Below are positions 6,855 through 8,539 of a DNA stretch of 8,539 bases, piece by piece (the stretch's first letter is position 1; each line of letters starts with the position of its first letter). This DNA is from Anaerolineaceae bacterium. GTDB taxonomy: Bacteria > Chloroflexota > Anaerolineae > Anaerolineales > Anaerolineaceae. The notes under the pieces were generated by a model. It was not told where the DNA came from and ran no database searches. It saw only the letters and a program-made list of their open reading frames with translations. The DNA is taken from assembly GCA_028699715.1 (NCBI GenBank), contig JAQVUC010000036.1:1-8539 (forward strand), given 5' to 3'. The translations under genes and the position numbers were made by a program.

Positions 6855-7715
6855 TTACCAAATTGCTTGGCTGGTAGTAATCCCTAAGCTTGCTAAATAC
6901 CGGCTTACTTTTTTATCGTAATCGGGATAACTGTACTCTAAACCTTCCGAGACATGCTTTGAAATCTCGCGAAATAAGACCAGCATCCCTTCAAGCGATT
7001 TTTTACATGCTTCGGGGCTGCTGGCATCCCAGGTGGCACACAGCTTCTGCCAGAGGCTGGGGCTGAGGTGCTGCTGCAGGTATTTAAATTGTTTTCCAAT
7101 CGAGAACGTGAAGCCTTGTTCCAAGCCTATTTGCCAGATGAGCATGGTCATTAATTGATTGCGCATAAGGTCCAGATGGGCATTGGCATAGGGCAGTTCC
7201 TTTCTTGCCAAGCCCTTGGCAACATAGGTGCTAAGCCACCAAAACTCATTGCAGCAGTCGTCAAACATAGCGGGGGTTGGGCGTTTGATCCAGTAGTCAT
7301 GATCAGTGCTTTCCGGCAAGGCGGGCACGATCCAATCCTTATCCAGTAAAATCTGCAGGATGCTGTCTTCTTTCAGGTAAGACCCCAGTTCATTTAGTTG
7401 AAGCAGGGTCAGATCGATTCGGTTGCCATCCTCAAACAGCATCAGGTAACTAAACCTGTTCTCGCGTTCAGAAGGAAACAGCTCCATGGCTTCAGGCTTC
7501 TGCATGATGATACGTTTTCCAAAATAATTAAGCCAGGCATCGTCCGCCAGAAAGCTGTCCATTTCAGTGACCAGGAAGACGATGTCATAGTCCTGAAAGG
7601 CATCCCGGGGTGCGTTGGGGTTGGCGCGCGAGCCGTTCATAGCCACAACCCGAATGCGTACGTCCTTCCGGGCGAAAGCCAGGATCAGGTCATATAGCTC
7701 TTGCTCTGTACGCAT
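6855..7715 (-). CDS. ANT(6)-type aminoglycoside 6-adenylyltransferase family protein
   Basis: This 286-residue protein resembles AadK/AadE (ANT(6)), which transfer AMP from ATP to the 6-hydroxyl of streptomycin in the cytoplasm. The nucleotidyltransferase core is intact: NGSRANPNAP at 27-36 with G28-S29, then FQDYDIVFLV giving the metal-binding pair D42 and D44, and RIDLTL at 99-104 with a third carboxylate, D101. The helical C-terminal half keeps blocks typical of the family (DDCCNEFWWLSTYVAKGL; LDLMRNQLMTML). Length matches AadK. ATG 7715 is chosen because AAGGA lies about seven bases before it; an in-frame ATG 17 codons upstream would overlap the VOC gene and lacks a ribosome binding site. 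A hairpin lies just upstream. Being chromosomal and apart from other resistance genes, it may have another substrate or little activity on drugs. Confidence 0.88.
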   Translation of the reverse strand: MRTEQELYDLILAFARKDVRIRVVAMNGSRANPNAPRDAFQDYDIVFLVTEMDSFLADDAWLNYFGKRIIMQKPEAMELFPSERENRFSYLMLFEDGNRIDLTLLQLNELGSYLKEDSILQILLDKDWIVPALPESTDHDYWIKRPTPAMFDDCCNEFWWLSTYVAKGLARKELPYANAHLDLMRNQLMTMLIWQIGLEQGFTFSIGKQFKYLQQHLSPSLWQKLCATWDASSPEACKKSLEGMLVLFREISKHVSEGLEYSYPDYDKKVSRYLASLGITTSQAIW

Positions 7716-7740
7716 TTTTTTCCTTCGGTGGCTGATATTC

Positions 7741-7767
7741 CAAAAATGTTGCCTGGTTTCAGGCAAC
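7741..7767 (-). terminator. Hairpin plus T-run across the VOC stop codon (possible attenuator)
   Basis: On the minus strand GTTGCCTG (7767-7760) and CAGGCAAC (7755-7748) form a perfect 8-bp GC-rich stem with a 4-base loop, followed by ATTTTTG. The 5' arm contains the last VOC codons and the first bases of its TGA. It has the form of an intrinsic terminator with a short T-run, placed 33 bases before the nucleotidyltransferase start, so partial termination between the two genes is likely. Confidence 0.65.
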
Positions 7768-8142
7768 CAGTTCGATCATATTGCCTTCAGGGTCGGTCAA
7801 AACGCTTTCGTAATAGCCATCACCAGTCGTGCGAGGACCGTTGAGCAAGGGGCAACCAGCCTGTTGGAGTTGCTGAGTCAGCTGATCCACCTTCTCTATA
7901 CTGCCCAACTTGAAAGAAATGTGCACATATCCCAAGGGGTGTTCACCAGCGGATTTTTCGCTCATATCCGGGCGCTGCATAATTTCCAAACGTGCTCCTC
8001 CAGCAAAGCTGAGAAAGTAAGTTTCCAAACCGGTGCGGGGGTTGTGGTACTTCTGGTTTGGGATGGCTTGAAAATGTTGGACATAGAAATCTTTCATCGC
8101 TTCAAGATCTTTCACGTAAAGCGCGATGTGCTCAAGTTCCAC
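7759..8142 (-). CDS. VOC family (glyoxalase/bleomycin resistance fold) protein
   Basis: This 127-residue protein is made of two beta-alpha-beta-beta-beta modules of the vicinal oxygen chelate superfamily. All four classic metal-ligand positions are present: H5 (LEHIALYVKDLE), E53 (ARLEIMQRP), H74 (YVHISFKL) and E124 (GNMIELVA), with the usual DPEGN before the last. It may be a glyoxalase I-like lyase, a dioxygenase or a binding protein; the substrate cannot be told. The start is GTG at 8142, because AAGGAG lies five bases before it and homology begins there. A longer ATG start at 8184 would overlap the upstream gene and add unrelated residues. It starts one base after the stop of the flavodoxin gene, so the two are translationally coupled. 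Confidence 0.86.
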   Translation of the reverse strand: MELEHIALYVKDLEAMKDFYVQHFQAIPNQKYHNPRTGLETYFLSFAGGARLEIMQRPDMSEKSAGEHPLGYVHISFKLGSIEKVDQLTQQLQQAGCPLLNGPRTTGDGYYESVLTDPEGNMIELVA

Positions 8143-8143
8143 G

Positions 8144-8539
8144 TTATCTCCTTTTGAGCCGGACGTAACGCACAAGCTCTTCAATATATTCAGGGTTGCT
8201 TAAGTCAACAGAAACCACTTTTGCGGGGACTGAAACACCCTGCTTCTTTGCTGTAAAGCGCGTAAAGATTTTCATCAATACACGATTGATCGGACCCATT
8301 TTTTCATAATTGATGCCGGCAAGATAGTAGTAAAAATGGGAGGGGCGAGGCTCACCCTTGCGAAAGTTGCTTTGGCTGACGGTTTCTTTATAGCCTTCTG
8401 ATGCTGGGGTTGCGCCTGTCGCAAAAACGACCCAGGTTTTGTCGGGATACTGCTCAATAAAGCGTTTGATTTTTCCAATCCCGGCGATTTGCCCCGCGTA
8501 AACACCGCCGCCGTAGACGATAAGTCCGTATTCAGCGAT
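8144..8539 (-). CDS. Flavodoxin-domain protein (HemG-like), 5' partial
   Basis: The minus strand is open from the window edge to TAA at 8146-8144, giving 131 C-terminal residues. It starts IAEYGLIVYGGGVYAGQIAG, the FMN-loop region of flavodoxin-domain proteins of the HemG type (YGGGVYAG), then KTWVVFATGATPA, a beta strand and loop typical of the fold. The expected N-terminus with the T/S-x-T-G-N-T phosphate loop, about 40-50 residues, lies outside the window. Such proteins bind FMN and act in electron transfer; HemG oxidises protoporphyrinogen with menaquinone, but many homologues in anaerobes have no known role. The C-terminus (RYVRLKRR) is basic. It is the first visible gene of a three-gene minus-strand set, and its last codons carry the ribosome binding site of the VOC gene. 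Confidence 0.8.
   Translation of the reverse strand: MAEYGLIVYGGGVYAGQIAGIGKIKRFIEQYPDKTWVVFATGATPASEGYKETVSQSNFRKGEPRPSHFYYYLAGINYEKMGPINRVLMKIFTRFTAKKQGVSVPAKVVSVDLSNPEYIEELVRYVRLKRR

Noticed and set aside
6855..7715. The nucleotidyltransferase gene as part of a mobile resistance cassette
   Set aside because: No transposase, integrase, attC-like site or flanking inverted repeats were seen, and base composition is not clearly different from its neighbours.
7615..8157. A 180-codon open frame on the plus strand
   Set aside because: It runs antisense across the VOC and nucleotidyltransferase genes, both of which have intact active-site residues; the plus-strand product shows no domain.
7759..8184. 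VOC protein starting at ATG 8184
   Set aside because: This would overlap the flavodoxin gene by over 40 bases and add 14 non-homologous residues; GTG 8142 has AAGGAG at ideal spacing.

Overview
The window looks like a chromosomal segment from an anaerobic or facultative bacterium, most likely Chloroflexota of the Anaerolineae type. That assignment is inferred by eye from three things: a ferredoxin-dependent 2-oxoacid oxidoreductase operon, secreted proteins with long Pro/Thr 'PTPTP' tails, and an unusual LCP-like lipoprotein. No rRNA or other phylogenetic marker is present. There are ten protein genes, two of them cut by the window ends. No tRNA, rRNA, CRISPR array or mobile element was seen. 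Coding density is high and no gene-free stretch reaches 300 bases; the longest gap is about 140 bases at 6714-6854.

Region 1 (1-2309, + strand) is the end of a tightly packed operon for a 2-oxoacid:ferredoxin oxidoreductase of the Vor/Kor type. It holds the alpha subunit (5' end missing), the TPP- and [4Fe-4S]-binding beta subunit and the gamma subunit, separated by 2-3 bases. A strong intrinsic terminator closes it. Together these subunits would oxidatively decarboxylate a 2-oxoacid to an acyl-CoA and reduce ferredoxin, or run in reverse. A small ferredoxin-like delta subunit may lie upstream, outside the window.

Region 2 (2310-6457, + strand) encodes cell-envelope proteins. The first is a five-helix membrane protein with a cytoplasmic PH-like domain, apparently translated from a leaderless mRNA. 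The next two form a probable operon with its own extended -10 promoter and a 5'-end hairpin. One is a LytR-CpsA-Psr (LCP) family lipoprotein whose usual catalytic residues are largely replaced. The other is a large secreted cysteine-rich protein with a lysozyme/SLT-like domain. Both end in Pro/Thr tails finishing in Pro-Tyr-Pro. This pair is the most interesting part of the window and may form a cell-wall assembly or remodelling unit.

Region 3 (6498-8539, - strand) converges on region 2. It holds a small YtxH-type membrane protein with its own promoter. Beyond it is a three-gene set read right to left: a flavodoxin-domain protein (cut by the window edge), a VOC/glyoxalase-fold protein starting with GTG one base after the flavodoxin stop, and an ANT(6)-type aminoglycoside nucleotidyltransferase. 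A perfect hairpin with a T-run spans the VOC stop codon and could attenuate expression of the nucleotidyltransferase.
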